From NCBI GenBank assembly GCA_016771945.1, contig QZLF01000001.1:1259447-1323446 (forward strand): 64,000 nucleotides of DNA, written 5' to 3'. Under the pieces are notes generated by a model. It did no database searches and was not told where the DNA came from. It worked only from the letters and a program-made list of their open reading frames with translations. The DNA is from Candidatus Leucobacter sulfamidivorax. Its GTDB lineage: Bacteria > Actinomycetota > Actinomycetes > Actinomycetales > Microbacteriaceae. Within the stretch, counting starts at the first letter, position 1. Each line of letters begins with the position of its first letter. Made by a program: the position numbers and the translations under genes. Positions 1-7,465 of the stretch are shown here, in pieces.

Positions 1-1285
1 GCTCGGTCGGATCCTCCATCTCGTCGGCCGGGGTCGCCATGAGGGTCGACCAGACCCGGTCGAACTCGATCAGGTCCCTCGCCGTGACCGAGCGCTCGGC
101 CGCGTAGGTGGCGAGGAGCGTCTCGGGGCTCTGCCCGCGGAGCACCAGGCCGAGCTTCCAGCCGAGATTGAAGCCGTCCTGCATCGAGACGTTCATGCCC
201 TGACCGGCCTTCGCGGAGTGCGTGTGACAGGCATCGCCCATCAGGAAGACCCGCGGCGTCCGTCGGCCCGAGAGCTCCGCGGGCACGTCGTCGAGGCCGT
301 CGGCGAGGCGGTGGCCCACCTCGTAGACGCTGTGCCAGGCGATCGACTTCACGTCGACCGAGTAGGGATGCAGGATCGCGTTCGCGCGGGCGATGATCTC
401 GTCCGTGGGCGTCCGCCGCACGGCGCCGTCGTCGTCCTCGGCGACCTCGCCGAGATCGACGTACAGACGGAAGAGGTACCCGCCCTCGCGGGGGATGAGC
501 AGGATGTTGCCGCCGTCGTGCGACTGGATGGCGCTCTTGGTGCGCACGTCCGGGAAGTCGGTGTTCGCGAGCACGTCGAGCACGCCCCAGGCGTGGAACG
601 CCGCATCCCCCTCGAGCCGGCGCCCGATCGAGGCGCGCACCCGGCTGCGGGCGCCGTCGCCGCCGACGACGTACTTCGCGCGCACGGTGCGCTCGGCGCC
701 CTCGGGCGCGCCGCCGTCGGGGTCCGCGCTGCGCCGCAGGGTCGCGGTGACCGGGTGGCTGCCGCGATCCGCGATCTCGAGCCCCGTGAACTCCCAGCCC
801 CAGTCGGGCACGATCCGGCCGGGGGCGTTCGCCGCGGCCTCGGCGAAGTAGTCGAGCACCCGCGCCTGGTTGACGACGAGATGGGGGAACTCGCTCAGGC
901 CCTGCGCATCGTCCGGCGTACGGGCGGTGCGCACGATGCGCGAGGGGTCTTCGGGGTCGGGCTTCCAGAACGCGGTCTCGGTGATGCGGTACGCCTCGGC
1001 GATGATGCGCTCGGCGAAGCCGAAGGCCTGGAAGGTCTCGACGGTGCGGGCCTGGATGCCGTCGGCCTGCCCGACCGGCAGGCGGCCGCCGCGCCGCTCG
1101 ACGATGCGCACCACGAGCTCGGGGAAGCGCGAGAGCTGAGCGGCCAGCAGCATCGCGGCCGGGCCGGCCCCCACGATGAGCACGTCGACCTCGTCGGGGA
1201 TCTCCGCGGGCCGGTCGATGCCGGCTCCCGCGGCGGGGCGCACCCGCGGATCGGTGGACTCGTAGCCGTGGTGGTGGAATTCCAT
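1..1285 (-). CDS. FAD-dependent aromatic-ring monooxygenase (partial; runs off the left edge)
   Basis: This is a class A flavoprotein monooxygenase of the phenol 2-monooxygenase / 3-hydroxybenzoate 4-monooxygenase type, which uses NAD(P)H and O2 to hydroxylate a phenolic ring. The 428 visible codons contain a dinucleotide-binding GAGPAA at residues 39-44 and a GDACHTHSAKAGQG segment near the visible C-terminus, the second FAD motif of this group. The N-terminus MEFHHHGYESTDPRV resembles MobA-like 3-hydroxybenzoate hydroxylases. The ATG has GAGGAG upstream. The thioredoxin-fold C-terminal domain lies outside the window. The divergent IclR gene is the obvious regulator. The substrate is inferred from family resemblance only. 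Confidence 0.88.
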   Translation of the reverse strand, partial: MEFHHHGYESTDPRVRPAAGAGIDRPAEIPDEVDVLIVGAGPAAMLLAAQLSRFPELVVRIVERRGGRLPVGQADGIQARTVETFQAFGFAERIIAEAYRITETAFWKPDPEDPSRIVRTARTPDDAQGLSEFPHLVVNQARVLDYFAEAAANAPGRIVPDWGWEFTGLEIADRGSHPVTATLRRSADPDGGAPEGAERTVRAKYVVGGDGARSRVRASIGRRLEGDAAFHAWGVLDVLANTDFPDVRTKSAIQSHDGGNILLIPREGGYLFRLYVDLGEVAEDDDGAVRRTPTDEIIARANAILHPYSVDVKSIAWHSVYEVGHRLADGLDDVPAELSGRRTPRVFLMGDACHTHSAKAGQGMNVSMQDGFNLGWKLGLVLRGQSPETLLATYAAERSVTARDLIEFDRVWSTLMATPADEMEDPTE

Positions 1286-1421
1286 GTCGGGGCTCCTCGG
1301 GTGCCGCATCGGCCCGGTGACGCATCCGGGGTCGATATGCTCTATATTAGAGACGATTGATCTTTTAACGAACAATCTATGCACATGGTAATCGCCGCGG
1401 CGCGCGGCGGCAAGGGAGAGC
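1286..1421. promoter_or_regulatory. Divergent promoter/operator between monooxygenase and IclR regulator
   Basis: This AT-rich island in a high-GC context separates the two divergent genes. It contains a perfect palindrome CTCTA-TAT-TAGAG at 1340-1352 and an inverted repeat GATTG (1355-1359) / CAATC (1373-1377). IclR regulators bind short palindromes in such spacers, so both are candidate operators; that assignment is inference. Confidence 0.6.
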
Positions 1422-2144
1422 ATGGTCATGGCAACGGAGTCGAGGGTCTCGAGCGGGGTCACCTCTCAGACGCTGTCGCGCGGTCTGAGCATCCTGGAAC
1501 TCCTCGCGGCCCGCGGGGGTGCGGCCTCCAGCTCCGAGATCGCCGCCGAGCTCGGCCTGCACCGCTCCATCACCTACCGGCTGCTGCGCACCCTCGAGGA
1601 GCACCGCCTCGTGGTGCGCGACGAGCGCGGGAGCTACGAGCTCGGGCCCCGGCTGGCCTCCCTGGCGGCGACGGTGGAGCGCGACCTGCAGCAGGCATCG
1701 ATGCCGGCGCTGCGCGCCGCGGCCGACGACCTCCAGGCCACCTGCTTCCTCGTCCGTCACGACGGCGACGTCGCGATCACGCTGACGAGCGTCGCCCCCC
1801 GGCGGTCGATCGTGACGGTCGCGCAGCACCCCGGTACCCAGCATCCGCTCGGCATCGGCGCGCCGGGACGCGCGGTGCTCTGCCAGCTGCCCGTGCAGCA
1901 GTGGCCCGAGGAGCTCGGCGAGCGACAGCGGGCGGACACCGCGGCCGTCGCCGGCACGGGCTATGCGGCGAGCCGCGACGAGGTCATCCCCGGCCTCCAC
2001 TCCGTCGCCGTCCCGCTCGTGCTGCGCGGCTACGTCCCGCTCGCGGTCGGGACGGCCTTCCTCGCCAGCGACCGCTCGCCCGGCGAGATCGCGGAGCGGC
2101 TGCGTACGGCCGCGGCCGAGATCGCCGCCGCGCTCGACGCCTGA
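1422..2144 (+). CDS. IclR-family transcriptional regulator
   Basis: This 240-residue protein has the usual IclR length. Residues 15-70 form a winged helix (SQTLSRGLSILELLA, then SEIAAELGLHRSITYRLLRTLEEH), followed by an effector-binding domain with the family-like GIGAPGRAVL segment. IclR proteins sense small aromatic or carboxylic ligands and control adjacent catabolic genes. It is divergent from an aromatic monooxygenase, which is therefore its likely target. GGGAGAG precedes the ATG at 1422; an in-frame ATG at 1428 is an equally possible start. Confidence 0.92.
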   Translation: MVMATESRVSSGVTSQTLSRGLSILELLAARGGAASSSEIAAELGLHRSITYRLLRTLEEHRLVVRDERGSYELGPRLASLAATVERDLQQASMPALRAAADDLQATCFLVRHDGDVAITLTSVAPRRSIVTVAQHPGTQHPLGIGAPGRAVLCQLPVQQWPEELGERQRADTAAVAGTGYAASRDEVIPGLHSVAVPLVLRGYVPLAVGTAFLASDRSPGEIAERLRTAAAEIAAALDA

Positions 2145-2397
2145 GCCTCCTCGAGCCGGTCCGCCGGCCCGTCGGTCCGTCGCCCGCGGACAATTCCCTG
2201 CATCCATCCACCCGCTGGCGCCGATGCTGGGCTAGAGTGTTCGTATTGGCGCACTGTCCACCGCGCGCTTCGCTTCTGCGTCTACCGCCGCCGTTGTCGT
2301 TCTCGAGCGGGAGTCCGCTGATACTCCCCATCCGCGACCCGGTCGCGGTTTGACGGGCCGCCCCGGCGGTCCAAGATAGTGAAGAAGGAATACCCCC
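2145..2397 (+). promoter_or_regulatory. Upstream and leader region of the cold-shock gene
   Basis: This 253-base stretch has no credible gene. It leads into cspA, and a long leader would fit the structured 5' UTRs known for cold-shock genes. Runs of pyrimidine-rich sequence occur around 2260-2330 and a purine-rich GAAGAAGGAAT ribosome-binding region lies just before the start. No specific structure is claimed. Confidence 0.4.
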
Positions 2398-2601
2398 ATG
2401 GCCACTGGCACCGTGAAATGGTTCAACTCGGAAAAGGGTTACGGTTTCATCGCCCCCGACGACGGCTCGGCTGACCTGTTCGTGCACTTCAGCGCGATCG
2501 AGGGCTCGGGCCGCCGCGATCTCTTCGAGAACCAGCGCGTCGAGTTCGACGCCGAGCCCGGACAGCGCGGCATGCAGGCCGCGAACGTCCGCGCGCTCTG
2601 A
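2398..2601 (+). CDS. cspA: Cold-shock protein
   Basis: This 67-residue single cold-shock domain protein is an RNA chaperone that binds single-stranded nucleic acid. RNP1 is visible as KGYGFI (residues 15-20) and RNP2 as DLFVHFSAI. It starts [16 protein letters not shown], the standard actinobacterial form. A GAAGGAAT ribosome-binding site precedes the ATG, and a strong hairpin follows the stop. It appears to be monocistronic. Confidence 0.97.
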   Translation: MATGTVKWFNSEKGYGFIAPDDGSADLFVHFSAIEGSGRRDLFENQRVEFDAEPGQRGMQAANVRAL

Positions 2602-2626
2602 GCCCCGCGGCTTCGATCCGCATCCG

Positions 2627-2664
2627 ACGGCGCCCCGTCCCGGTTCTCCGGGGCGGGGCGCCGT
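2627..2664 (+). terminator. Rho-independent-type hairpin after cspA
   Basis: Perfect 11-bp arms ACGGCGCCCCG (2627-2637) and CGGGGCGCCGT (2654-2664), followed by a short T-containing run, lie 25 bases after the cspA stop. Confidence 0.75.
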
Positions 2665-2683
2665 CTCTCGATAGCATGGCGGC

Positions 2684-3535
2684 ATGGATCCGCTCATGCT
2701 CGTCATCGTCGTCGCCGGAGCGATCAGCGCCCTCTGCTGGCTGCTGTCCCTGTTCACGGGCGACACCTCGTGGGTCGACCGGGCCTGGTCGATCGTGCCG
2801 GTCGTCTACACCTGGATCTTCGCGGTCGGCGCGCTGATCGGAGACGGCGATGCGGGCCGCGTCGTGCTCATGGCGGTGCTCGTCACGCTCTGGGGCGCCA
2901 GGCTCACCTTCAACTTCGCGCGCAAGGGCGGGTACACGGGCCTCGAGGACTACCGCTGGCCGATCCTGCGCGCCCGCATGAAGCCGTGGCAGTACCAGGT
3001 CTTCAACCTGCTCTTCATCGTCGGCTTCCAGATGACGCTGCTCGTGCTCATCACGCTGCCCGCCGAGTTCGCGCTGCGCCACCCCTCGCCGCTCGGCGGC
3101 TGGGACGTGCTCGTCGCCGCGCTCTTCCTCGCGGCGCTCGCCGGCGAGACGATCGCGGATCAGCAGCAGTGGAGCTTCCACCGGCGCAAGCGGCTCGCCG
3201 GCGGCACGCTCGAGCCCGGGTTCCAGACCGAGGGGCTCTTCCGCTTCAGCCGCCACCCGAACTTCTTCTTCGAGGTGTCGCAGTGGTGGATCCTCTACCT
3301 CTTCAGCGTCGTGGCCGCCCTCGCGGCCGGGCTCGGCTTCTGGGGCGGCGTGATCAACATCTCGATCATCGGCGCGCTGCTGCTGACGGCCCTCTTCATC
3401 GGCTCGACGAACTTCACCGAGTCGATCTCGGCCTCCAAGTACCCCGCGTACGAGGAGTACCGGCGCTCCACCTCGATGCTCGTGCCGCTGCCCCAGAGGC
3501 GCCGGGCGCGCGCCCCGCGGCCGGCCGAGGCCTGA
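2684..3535 (+). CDS. DUF1295 integral membrane protein (steroid 5-alpha-reductase-like)
   Basis: The protein has 283 residues with about seven hydrophobic segments. The family signature lies in the C-terminal half: TEGLFRFSRHPNFFFE near residue 190, then a C-terminal KYPAYEEYRRSTSMLVP. DUF1295 proteins share the fold of steroid 5-alpha reductases and isoprenylcysteine methyltransferases and are presumed NADPH-dependent lipid reductases, but the substrate is unknown. TAGCAT at 2672-2677 lies 6 bases before the ATG and no clear Shine-Dalgarno is present, which suggests a leaderless transcript. Confidence 0.85.
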   Translation: MDPLMLVIVVAGAISALCWLLSLFTGDTSWVDRAWSIVPVVYTWIFAVGALIGDGDAGRVVLMAVLVTLWGARLTFNFARKGGYTGLEDYRWPILRARMKPWQYQVFNLLFIVGFQMTLLVLITLPAEFALRHPSPLGGWDVLVAALFLAALAGETIADQQQWSFHRRKRLAGGTLEPGFQTEGLFRFSRHPNFFFEVSQWWILYLFSVVAALAAGLGFWGGVINISIIGALLLTALFIGSTNFTESISASKYPAYEEYRRSTSMLVPLPQRRRARAPRPAEA

Positions 3536-3570
3536 CGCGCGGCCCGCCCGCCGAGCCCATCCTCCCGCCG

Positions 3571-3593
3571 ACCGGCTCCGTCGAGGAGCCGGT
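3571..3593 (+). terminator. Hairpin terminator after the DUF1295 gene
   Basis: Nine-base-pair arms ACCGGCTCC (3571-3579) and GGAGCCGGT (3585-3593) with a 5-base loop lie 35 bases after the stop. Confidence 0.65.
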
Positions 3594-3685
3594 TCCCCTC
3601 GATTGACCGACGGCTGCCGTGCGCTCCGATCCGGCGCCAGTTGCGCATGCGGCCACTCTCCTGTTCTCGCCCCGAACCCGGCTCG

Positions 3686-3744
3686 TATATTGGCGGCACG
3701 TTCGCAATCGGCATGAACAATGGAGGAGAGCAGTGAAATTCGGA
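3686..3744 (+). promoter_or_regulatory. Original promoter, ribosome-binding site and first codons of the IS-interrupted oxidoreductase
   Basis: A TATATT (3686-3691) -10-like box, a GGAGGAG ribosome-binding site (3722-3728) and a GTG start at 3733-3735 followed by codons for K-F-G are seen here. The same codons continue after the IS at 4845. This is the displaced 5' end of the luciferase-like oxidoreductase gene, now cut off from its body by 1.1 kb. Confidence 0.8.
3737..3744. repeat. Left target-site duplication of the IS
   Basis: The 8-bp AATTCGGA flanks the IS and is repeated at 4846-4853. Eight-base duplications are typical of the IS1595 family. Confidence 0.85.
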
Positions 3745-3769
3745 TAGGGCTCTCCACTTAACCGGACTA
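3745..3769 (+). repeat. Left terminal inverted repeat of the IS
   Basis: Twenty-five bases, of which the inner 23 (3747-3769) are a perfect inverted match to 4821-4843. Confidence 0.9.
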
Positions 3770-4810
3770 ACGTGATCGCCAGGGCCATTCCCCGGTAGCG
3801 CGCTCGATCGAGGGCGGATGCCCGGTCGTGCGCGGCGGTATCGGCGACACGCTCCGAGAGCGGGTGCCGCGGGCGAGATCCTTGTAGCGAACCGGGGAGT
3901 GACCGACAGCGAGTTCAAGAACGCGGTAGAACAACAAACCGCGACTGTTCGAAGTACGCCGGTTGAACCGAAAGCAGAACTCTCCAAGGTATTCATCCAG
4001 GTGCGCCCTATCGACCGCGCCTTGATGAGTCGACAACAGCCATCGTTTCGCAAGTGAGGCCACGCGGTGCACTCCCGGCAGCAGCGTCCCGACATCTTCG
4101 CCTCGCGCTCTTGCAGCGTTCTGGTTCCGGGGTTCATGGATATAGCCGATCAGGTCGAGTCCACGGTAGCTGCCCCACCCATCGGTGATGACCCGACTGC
4201 CGGGTGCGATGTTCTCTCTGATGAACCGGTGGAGCGTGGCGCGGGAAGCATCCTCGATGGTCTCCATGCGGCATCGGCCGTAGCCGCGGGGCTCGTGCTC
4301 CTCGACAGCAACCGCGACGAGGGCTTTCTTCCCGCGAGCCCGCCCGCCAGACAGGCCGGGCTCTTCGCCGCCGATGTACGTCTCGTCGACCTCGACGATG
4401 CCGTGGAGCAGTTCTCTGTCCGGGCGAGTGAGCACAGATCGCAGGCGATGCAGGATCGCCCACGCGGTCTGGTACGACCCGAACTCGAGAGTGCGCTGCA
4501 GTCCGAGTGCCGAGACGCCGTCTTTTGGTGTCGCGAACGCCCACACCGCTTGGAACCACACCGTCAGCGGGGTGCGGGTCCGATCAAAGATTGTGCCCGC
4601 CGTTACCGACGTACGATGCGAACAGGATGAGCACTTCCAACGCCCATCAGCGATGCGCCATCCGTCCTCGTGCCCGCATCGGTCGTAGGTGAAGCCGCTC
4701 GGCCAGCGCAGCCAAGCCAGGTAATCCCGGCAGGCCTCGTCAGTGCTGAACCAAGCGAGGAACTCGCCCATCGATCCCGGATAATCATGTCCTGCCAGTA
4801 GTGTGCTCAT
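3767..4810 (-). CDS. IS1595-family (ISXO2-like) transposase
   Basis: This 347-residue DDE transposase has an N-terminal zinc-ribbon-like region (RCGHEDGW then KCSSCSHRTSVTAGTIF, residues 40-75) and a catalytic core with VDETYIGGEEP, VITDGWGSYRG and a C-terminal EFCFRFNRR helix. The first zinc ligand of the usual CxxC pair is absent: the sequence has Tyr-Asp-Arg-Cys instead. The ATG lies 11 bases inside the right inverted repeat. Terminal repeats and target duplication are intact, so it may be active. Confidence 0.93.
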   Translation of the reverse strand: MSTLLAGHDYPGSMGEFLAWFSTDEACRDYLAWLRWPSGFTYDRCGHEDGWRIADGRWKCSSCSHRTSVTAGTIFDRTRTPLTVWFQAVWAFATPKDGVSALGLQRTLEFGSYQTAWAILHRLRSVLTRPDRELLHGIVEVDETYIGGEEPGLSGGRARGKKALVAVAVEEHEPRGYGRCRMETIEDASRATLHRFIRENIAPGSRVITDGWGSYRGLDLIGYIHEPRNQNAARARGEDVGTLLPGVHRVASLAKRWLLSTHQGAVDRAHLDEYLGEFCFRFNRRTSNSRGLLFYRVLELAVGHSPVRYKDLARGTRSRSVSPIPPRTTGHPPSIERATGEWPWRSR

Positions 4811-4820
4811 CCAGTGAGGG

Positions 4821-4845
4821 TAGTCCGGTTAAGTGGAGAGCCCGA
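4821..4845 (-). repeat. Right terminal inverted repeat of the IS; supplies a GTG start to the downstream gene
   Basis: The inverted match to 3745-3769. On the plus strand it contains GTGGAGAGCCCG, whose GTG (4833) is in frame with the interrupted oxidoreductase. Confidence 0.88.
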
Positions 4846-5936
4846 AATTCGGAATTGTGACCCAGGGCTACGTGCGCAAGGGCGAGGACGAGCGCCAGCG
4901 CGTGCGCGAGGTGATTCTCGAGGCGCAGGCCGCGGAGCGCTACGGATTCGACTCCTTCGGGATGTCCGAGCAGCACTTCAAGTTCCCCACCAACACGACG
5001 GGCGCGCTGGACGTGCTCTTCCCCTGGATCGCGGCGACGACGGAGCGGATCCGCCTCATGCCCGCGGCGGTGATCACGCCGCTGCACCACCCGCTCAACA
5101 TCGCCGAGCGATGGGCGACCATCGACGTGCTCTCCGGCGGCCGCGTCGACTTCGCCGTGGGGCGCGGGAACACCCCGCCGACGTTCGCGGCCTTCGAGAT
5201 CGACCCGGCCGAGACCAATGCGCGGACCTTCGAGGCGCTCGAGATCATCTACAAGGCGTGGAACTCCCGGGAGCCCTTCTCGCACCACGGCGAGTTCTGG
5301 AACTTCGACGCGGTGCGCCTGACGCCGTACCCGCTGCAGTCCCCGCCCCCTGCGCCGTCGCTCGCCTCGGTGAGCCTCAAGTCCTGCCGGATGGCCGGCG
5401 AGCACCGCCTCGGCTGGATGGGCGTCACCAACAACATCGAATGGCACCAGATCCAGGCGCAGTTCGATGCGTACCGCGAGGGCTGGGAGAACGGCGCCGA
5501 GATCCCGGGTACCCCGCCGAACTCGAAGATCACGATCGTGAGCCCGATGCACGTCGCGAGGACGTCGAAGGAGGCGCGGGACCAGGTCGAGTTCGGCACC
5601 ATGGAGTACGCGAAGCGCTCGATGAAGCAGCAGAACCTCAACCAGCAGCTCACCTACGGCACGAGCGAGGGCACGATGGGCACCACTGGCCAGTTCTTCG
5701 ACGGCGAGTTCGACGAGCTGCTGGAGCGCACGCCCCTCGCCATCGGAGACCCCGACTACGTGATCGAGAAGCTGCTGAAGCTCGCCGAGTACGGCATGGA
5801 CGAGATCGGCCTGGCCATTGACTACGCGACGCACGAGGAGCTCGTCGAGAACATCCGGCTCGCCGGCGAGGAAGTGATCCCCGCGGTCCGGCAGGAGCTC
5901 GCCGCGCGCGAGGCCCGTCTCGCCGTGGCGAAGTAG
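4833..5936 (+). CDS. Luciferase-like (LLM class) flavin-dependent oxidoreductase, 5' end replaced by IS sequence
   Basis: This 367-residue TIM-barrel protein of the bacterial luciferase-like family uses FMN or F420. Visible segments are KFGIVTQGYVRKG at the N-terminus, SEQHFKFPTNTTG near residue 50, LSGGRVDFAVGRG near residue 105, and a C-terminal GDPDYVIEKLLKLAEYGMDE. The native start (GTG 3733) is separated by the IS. The present frame can start at GTG 4833 inside the IS repeat, giving M-E-S-P before K-F-G. GAGGG at 4816-4820 is a distant, weak ribosome-binding site. No replacement promoter is obvious, so expression is uncertain. The substrate is unknown. Confidence 0.85.
   Translation: MESPKFGIVTQGYVRKGEDERQRVREVILEAQAAERYGFDSFGMSEQHFKFPTNTTGALDVLFPWIAATTERIRLMPAAVITPLHHPLNIAERWATIDVLSGGRVDFAVGRGNTPPTFAAFEIDPAETNARTFEALEIIYKAWNSREPFSHHGEFWNFDAVRLTPYPLQSPPPAPSLASVSLKSCRMAGEHRLGWMGVTNNIEWHQIQAQFDAYREGWENGAEIPGTPPNSKITIVSPMHVARTSKEARDQVEFGTMEYAKRSMKQQNLNQQLTYGTSEGTMGTTGQFFDGEFDELLERTPLAIGDPDYVIEKLLKLAEYGMDEIGLAIDYATHEELVENIRLAGEEVIPAVRQELAAREARLAVAK
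4846..4853. repeat. Right target-site duplication of the IS
   Basis: AATTCGGA, identical to 3737-3744. Confidence 0.85.
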
Positions 5937-5954
5937 TCGAAGAGGTCGAAGCAG

Positions 5955-5976
5955 CCGGAGCGGTCGCGCTCCGGTT
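5955..5976. terminator. Convergent-gene terminator hairpin
   Basis: CCGGAGCG (5955-5962), a GTCG loop, CGCTCCGG (5967-5974), then TT. It sits between the plus-strand oxidoreductase and the minus-strand lipoprotein gene. Confidence 0.65.
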
Positions 5977-5987
5977 CCGAGCCCCGG

Positions 5988-6791
5988 TCACCCGATCTGA
6001 TCGGGGCTCGGCGCCTGGATGTCGACGGCCTGGCCCCAACGGCTGTAGTCGGTGGTGCTCGTCTGTCCCGGGAAGGTCATGATCGCCCGGCGAGGCAGGT
6101 CGTCGTCGCCGACCCACATCTCGTACTGCACGGTCTCGCCGACGAGCGCGGGGTCGATCCACGAGGTGAGCGGCCCGCCGAGGAGGGTGGCCGTGTCGAG
6201 CACCAGCGTGTACTGCGTGGCCCTCACGCCGTCGAGCTGCTCGGTGCCGCCCACGGCGAACTCGCGGATCGATGCGCCGAAGGTCGACAGCTGGGTCTGC
6301 GGGGCGAGCTGACCGATGATCGCGTCGGCGGTGAGCCCCGAGCCGCCGTCTCCGCCCTCGAACACCATGAACCTGTCGCCCGAGAGCGCGCTGAGGTTCA
6401 TGTACATGACGCCGTCGACGATGCGCACCTCGCTCGCGCCGTTCGGGCCGTTCATCGTGACCGCCACCCGCACGGAGGCGGGGTCGGCGGTGACCGTCAT
6501 GTCGCCCTCGGCGGTCAGCCGTCCGCTCGCATCCTCGATCGTCTGCGAGGTGTGCACCATGCCGGCCCGCAGCTGCGCCGCGGTCACGCGCTCGGCGAAG
6601 TCCTCGGCGGTCAGCGGCTCGGCTCCGCTTCCCGGGCTCTCGCCCGGGGTCTGCTCGGCCGCGCTCGAAGTGGCGGGTCCCTCGGCGGCGGGGGCCTGCG
6701 TCGCGCACCCGGCGAGGCCGAGCCCGGTGGTCATCAGAACGGCGGTGAGGGCGACGGAGACGGGGGAGACGGCGGCGCGCGGTGTGCTCAT
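5988..6791 (-). CDS. Lipoprotein, LppX/LprAFG-like
   Basis: This 267-residue secreted lipoprotein has a signal peptide with lipobox LAGC (cysteine about residue 29), a Ser/Pro/Glu-rich linker, and a lipid-carrier-like domain from about residue 55. In mycobacteria, LprG/LppX-type proteins carry glycolipids or triacylglycerol to the outer envelope. The mix of beta-rich segments (VRVAVTMNGPN, VRIVDGVMYMNLSAL) and the late YEMWVGDDDLPRRAIM is typical of that family. It appears monocistronic. Confidence 0.8.
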   Translation of the reverse strand: MSTPRAAVSPVSVALTAVLMTTGLGLAGCATQAPAAEGPATSSAAEQTPGESPGSGAEPLTAEDFAERVTAAQLRAGMVHTSQTIEDASGRLTAEGDMTVTADPASVRVAVTMNGPNGASEVRIVDGVMYMNLSALSGDRFMVFEGGDGGSGLTADAIIGQLAPQTQLSTFGASIREFAVGGTEQLDGVRATQYTLVLDTATLLGGPLTSWIDPALVGETVQYEMWVGDDDLPRRAIMTFPGQTSTTDYSRWGQAVDIQAPSPDQIG

Positions 6792-6882
6792 GGCGCCGAG
6801 TCTAGGGATCCCCGTCCGAGCCCGGCAATGGGGGATACGGCGCTCCGGCGGCGCCGTATCCGGGCGGGCCGGGGTGCCGCGC

Positions 6883-7305
6883 TCAGATGCTGGAGACGCC
6901 GAACAGGGCGATCCAGAGCAGCGCGGTGTTGATGATCCCGACCACGAGCTGGATGGGCTTCGACTGCCGGTTCTTGGGATCGGTGAGCCCGATCCAGGTG
7001 AGCAGACCGCCGAACACGAGCGCGATCGCGAGGGCGATCCAGAGCGCGGCCCCGTCGGCGCCCGTGTTCTTGACGATGAAGTTCAGGATCAGGCCGCCGA
7101 GCACCGTGACGCCGGGGAAGGTCAGGTTCTTGGCGGTCAGGAACAGGGGCTGGTTCGAGGCTCCGCCGTCGCCGCCGTCCCCCTCGCCGACGGTGCCCGC
7201 GTCGACCCGCCGGCCCGGTTCCAGTCCCTGGACCGAGAGCCCGTCCCCGGTGGCCGGCCCCCTCCCGGTCCCGACCTGCACGCTCAGCATCTCCCGAAGT
7301 CCCAT
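6883..7305 (-). CDS. Hypothetical membrane protein with Gly/Asp-rich N-terminal half
   Basis: A 140-residue protein of unknown function. The first 50 residues are hydrophilic and glycine/aspartate-rich; the rest holds two to three membrane segments (about 65-80, 88-107, 120-138) separated by a short basic loop, TDPKNRQSKP. The minus-strand start has a purine-rich GAAAGGGGATGAGG region upstream. No catalytic motif is seen. Confidence 0.65.
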   Translation of the reverse strand: MGLREMLSVQVGTGRGPATGDGLSVQGLEPGRRVDAGTVGEGDGGDGGASNQPLFLTAKNLTFPGVTVLGGLILNFIVKNTGADGAALWIALAIALVFGGLLTWIGLTDPKNRQSKPIQLVVGIINTALLWIALFGVSSI

Positions 7306-7465
7306 GGCCTCATCCCCTTTCTCCGCGCCGTTGCGGATGATTGGCGCTCAGCCTAGTGTTCGCGCCGGTCGCGCGGAAGAGCCGGATCCCGGACGCCGGC
7401 TCGTGCTCCCGCAGCGGAGCGGAGTATCGTGGCGGCAGCTTCCCGACTCGAAGGAATGGAGTCAC

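Larger units (their letters stand above)
3745..4845. mobile_element. IS1595-family insertion sequence, 1101 bp
   Basis: The element has 25-bp terminal inverted repeats (3745-3769 and 4821-4845) identical except at the second outer base. Each contains GGGCTCTCCACTTAACCGG, and each is flanked by AATTCGGA. It encodes one transposase on the minus strand whose stop codon lies in the left repeat. All parts look intact, which implies recent arrival. It sits after the fourth codon of a flavin oxidoreductase gene. Confidence 0.93.

Noticed and set aside
2489..3757. Minus-strand open frame of 422 codons opposite the DUF1295 gene
   Set aside because: Its translation is Arg/Glu/Gly/Ala low-complexity with no domain, typical of an antisense shadow in high-GC DNA; the plus-strand gene has clear family motifs.
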